This document shows positions 6,451-8,371 of a DNA stretch of 8,371 bases, piece by piece (the stretch's first letter is position 1; the number at the start of each line of letters is the position of its first letter). The position numbers were made by a program, and so were the translations under genes. The DNA comes from Vermiphilus sp. (GTDB lineage Bacteria > Ratteibacteria > UBA8468 > B48-G9 > JAFGKM01), in contig DYKC01000044.1 of NCBI GenBank assembly GCA_020722825.1, forward strand, positions 1 through 8,371. Reading direction: 5' to 3'. The notes under the pieces are model-generated. The model was not told the DNA's origin, did not search any database, and was given only the letters and a program-made list of their open reading frames with translations.

Positions 6451-7131
6451 ATGAATGAGAGAATAGCGGTACTTGAAGATGAAAAGGATATAAGGGAACT
6501 TATAGCCCTGCACCTTGAAAAATCAGGTTACAGGGTAACCGGGTTTTCCAACGCCAACGACCTTTTCAAGTCTCTTGAACATAACTCATTTGACCTTCTT
6601 ATCCTTGACCTGATACTGCCGGACATGGATGGTCTTGATGTCTGCAGGGCAATAAAAAACAATCCGGGTTTTTCATCCATCCCCGTGGTTATGGTTACTG
6701 CAAAGGCAGAGGTTACCGACAGGGTTGTAGGACTGGAGATGGGCGCCGACGACTACATTGTAAAACCGTTCTCTCCCAGGGAACTCGTTGCCCGTGTAAA
6801 GACTGTACTCAGACGTCATTTGCCAAAAACAGAGACAGAGAAAATCAGAATAGGCCGTAGTTTGGTCATAGACCCTGCAAAGCGTGAGGTTTATGCTGAG
6901 GGCAAAAAGGTAGACCTAACATTTGCAGAATTTGGCATTTTGCTGATACTTGCATCAAAAAGGGGATGGGTCTTTTCCAGAGAAAAAATCATTGATACCC
7001 TCTGGGAAGGTGAAAAGGCGGTCATTGAAAGAACTGTTGACGTGCATATAAAAAACCTGCGCGATAAACTGGGTAAAGCCGGAAGATATATAAAAAATAT
7101 CCGCGGGGTTGGCTATAAAATAGAAGAATGA
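6451..7131 (+). CDS. phoB: PhoB/OmpR-type two-component response regulator
   Basis: This is a DNA-binding response regulator of 226 residues, normal for the OmpR/PhoB family. The receiver domain (about 1-122) has the acidic pocket D10/E11, phosphoacceptor D53 in LILDLILPDMDG, T83 in VMVTAKAE, and K105 in DDYIVKPFSPREL. The winged-helix domain (about 130-226) shows LTFAEFGILLIL (156-167), REKIIDTLW (177-185), the recognition helix RTVDVHIKNLRDKLG (194-208) and the ending IRGVGYKIEE. AGGTG at 6443-6447 precedes ATG 6451. Its stop overlaps the kinase start as ATGA. The phosphate-response role is inferred from overall PhoB likeness, the PhoR-like partner and the Pho-box-like repeat after the pair; OmpR-family members of other specificity look similar, so the symbol is tentative. 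Confidence 0.85.
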   Translation: MNERIAVLEDEKDIRELIALHLEKSGYRVTGFSNANDLFKSLEHNSFDLLILDLILPDMDGLDVCRAIKNNPGFSSIPVVMVTAKAEVTDRVVGLEMGADDYIVKPFSPRELVARVKTVLRRHLPKTETEKIRIGRSLVIDPAKREVYAEGKKVDLTFAEFGILLILASKRGWVFSREKIIDTLWEGEKAVIERTVDVHIKNLRDKLGKAGRYIKNIRGVGYKIEE

Positions 7132-8264
7132 ATAATATAATTCTGTTTATTGTTTCGGCAGTATCCACTTTACTCGCCATCTTTTTTTACCTCAGGGTTA
7201 AAAGACTGAAAAACCTGTCAGATAAACTTTCCAGACAATCCATCGCTCTTTCAAAGGCAAACGAGGAATCCCAAAAAAAGACTGAAGGCATAATGGATTC
7301 TTTCTCTTCACCTGTATTAATAATAGACAAGGCAGGCCTTATATCTTTTGCAAACAAGGAGACAAAAAAACTTTCAGGCACACAGGATGTGGAAGGGAAC
7401 AACTATATAAAATTTTTCAAGGATGCGGAATTTATAGACGCAATACAGCACATTCATAAAGACAGCGTACCTGTGGAAAAGGAAATTTCTCTAAATGGAC
7501 AGACCTTCATAGCTTCCTTTTCCCCTTCAGGCAGTTCGGGAGATGTTTTTGTATCGCTCAGAGATATCACTGCTGAAAGAGAACTTGAAAAAATCAAGAA
7601 GGACCTTGTCACAAACATGTCCCACGAACTTAAAACGCCCCTTACAGCAATAAAAGGATATATAGAAACACTGGGCGAAGAAGTCTCTCCTGAACAAAAA
7701 AAATATATTGACGTAATCCGCAAGAATACCGACCGTCTGATAAACATCGTTAATGACATACTCTCCCTTTCAGAACTTGAGAAAGCAAAAAATATAGAAT
7801 TTGCGCAGATAGACATAAAAGAGGTAATAGATGCGGTTTTGAAAATATTTGACGGTAAAATCCATGAGAAAAATCTGACGGTAAGAACCGATATAGAAGA
7901 AAACAGATACATCACAGGGAACCGCTTCAAGATTGAAGAACTCTTTATAAACCTTATAGACAACGCGGTAAGATACACGGATAAAGGTTTTATAACCATA
8001 AAAACCTTCAGGAGCAATAATTCCCTTCATATCAGCATAAAAGACACAGGTATTGGAATCCCGGAAAAAAGCCTGCCACGCATATTTGAAAGATTCTATG
8101 TCGTTGACAGGTCCCGGTCCAGAGAAACAGGTGGCACAGGACTGGGACTTTCAATAGTTAAACACATAGTAATGCTTCACAAAGGAACCATTGATATAAA
8201 AAGTTCTATAGATTCCGGCACCGAGGTGATAGTATCCCTCCCTCTCTCGGCAAAACCTTCTTAA
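7128..8264 (+). CDS. phoR: PhoR-like membrane sensor histidine kinase
   Basis: This kinase of 378 residues autophosphorylates and passes phosphate to the regulator encoded just upstream. One hydrophobic N-terminal segment (about 4-22) is followed by basic residues, then a coiled linker (about 25-55), a PAS domain (about 55-150, with SFSSPVLIIDKAGLISFAN), the HisKA dimerisation helix with His166 in NMSHELKTPLTAIKGY, and an HATPase_c domain: N-box ELFINLIDNAVRYT (271-284, Asn279), DTGIGIP (306-312), RIFERFYVVDRSRS (318-331) and GGTGLGLSIVKHI (335-347). VDRSRSRETGGTGLGLSIVKH is typical of PhoR. There is essentially no extracytoplasmic domain, which suits PhoR, known to sense phosphate indirectly through the Pst transporter and PhoU. 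It overlaps the regulator by 4 nt (ATGA). The signal is inferred, not shown. Confidence 0.85.
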   Translation: MNNIILFIVSAVSTLLAIFFYLRVKRLKNLSDKLSRQSIALSKANEESQKKTEGIMDSFSSPVLIIDKAGLISFANKETKKLSGTQDVEGNNYIKFFKDAEFIDAIQHIHKDSVPVEKEISLNGQTFIASFSPSGSSGDVFVSLRDITAERELEKIKKDLVTNMSHELKTPLTAIKGYIETLGEEVSPEQKKYIDVIRKNTDRLINIVNDILSLSELEKAKNIEFAQIDIKEVIDAVLKIFDGKIHEKNLTVRTDIEENRYITGNRFKIEELFINLIDNAVRYTDKGFITIKTFRSNNSLHISIKDTGIGIPEKSLPRIFERFYVVDRSRSRETGGTGLGLSIVKHIVMLHKGTIDIKSSIDSGTEVIVSLPLSAKPS

Positions 8265-8280
8265 AATTCCCTTTTACGAT

Positions 8281-8302
8281 TTAACACAATCCTAACACAA
8301 CA
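8281..8302 (+). promoter_or_regulatory. Pho/PhoP-box-like direct repeat downstream of the kinase
   Basis: TTAACA (8281-8286) and CTAACA (8292-8297) are separated by 5 nt, an 11-bp period. That is the spacing of PhoB and PhoP half-sites, and the hexamers resemble the Bacillus PhoP box TT(A/C/T)A(C/T)A. The two 11-mers share TAACACA followed by A/T- and C-rich bases. The site begins 17 nt after the kinase stop and is followed by AT-rich DNA with TATATG at 8334-8339 as a possible -10. It would serve a gene beyond the right edge, such as a phosphate transporter gene, but this cannot be seen. Confidence 0.4.
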
Positions 8303-8371
8303 CTGATTTTTTCTTTATTTTCAAACGGTACAGTATATGTGAATAAATTTTCTTTTGCTCTCAAAAAACGC

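Noticed and set aside
7454..8017. A 187-codon minus-strand open frame opposite the kinase, rich in Ser and Phe
   Set aside because: It is antisense to the H-box and ATP-binding motifs of an intact histidine kinase; its composition is a by-product of the complementary codons.

Overview
The window looks like a chromosomal segment of a free-living, probably Gram-negative bacterium. It has moderate base composition, tight operons with 1 to 8 nt gene overlaps, a PhoB/PhoR-type two-component pair, a PurL of the kind that normally carries its PurS-like region fused at the N-terminus, and an iron-sulfur PurF. This fits an anaerobe-rich group such as Nitrospirota or Desulfobacterota. The lineage is a low-confidence inference because no rRNA or marker protein settles it.

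Positions 1-5607, minus strand, form a nucleotide-biosynthesis operon read right to left: a tandem-domain PurS, PurL, PurQ, PurF, then the start of carA, which runs off the left edge. PurS, PurL and PurQ together make formylglycinamidine ribonucleotide (purine step 4). PurF makes phosphoribosylamine (purine step 1). CarA is the glutaminase subunit of carbamoyl-phosphate synthase (pyrimidines and arginine). PurQ, PurF and CarA are all glutamine amidotransferases. Neighbouring genes overlap or abut, except for a 50-nt gap between purQ and purF.

Positions 5612-6337 are a genomic scar. On the minus strand, directly upstream of purS, lie two decayed pieces of a glutamate-synthase-like locus: the C-terminal end of a GltB GXGXG domain, broken by a -1 shift at an A AAA AAG heptamer, and a piece of an FAD/NAD(P) oxidoreductase. 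Against them, on the plus strand, sits an internally deleted IS4-family-like transposase in which the first ~60 codons are joined to the last ~45. Recognisable promoter-like elements lie inside this scar in both outward directions, so it may now supply transcription to the operons on either side.

Positions 6338-8371, plus strand: after a short AT-rich spacer come a PhoB/OmpR-type response regulator and its PhoR-like kinase, overlapping by ATGA. Just after the kinase an 11-bp-period direct repeat (TTAACA-N5-CTAACA) resembles a Pho/PhoP box. It probably belongs to the next gene, which lies outside the window. No RNA genes, CRISPR array or intact mobile element were seen. The least ordinary parts are the scar region and the split PurS-PurS / PurL arrangement.
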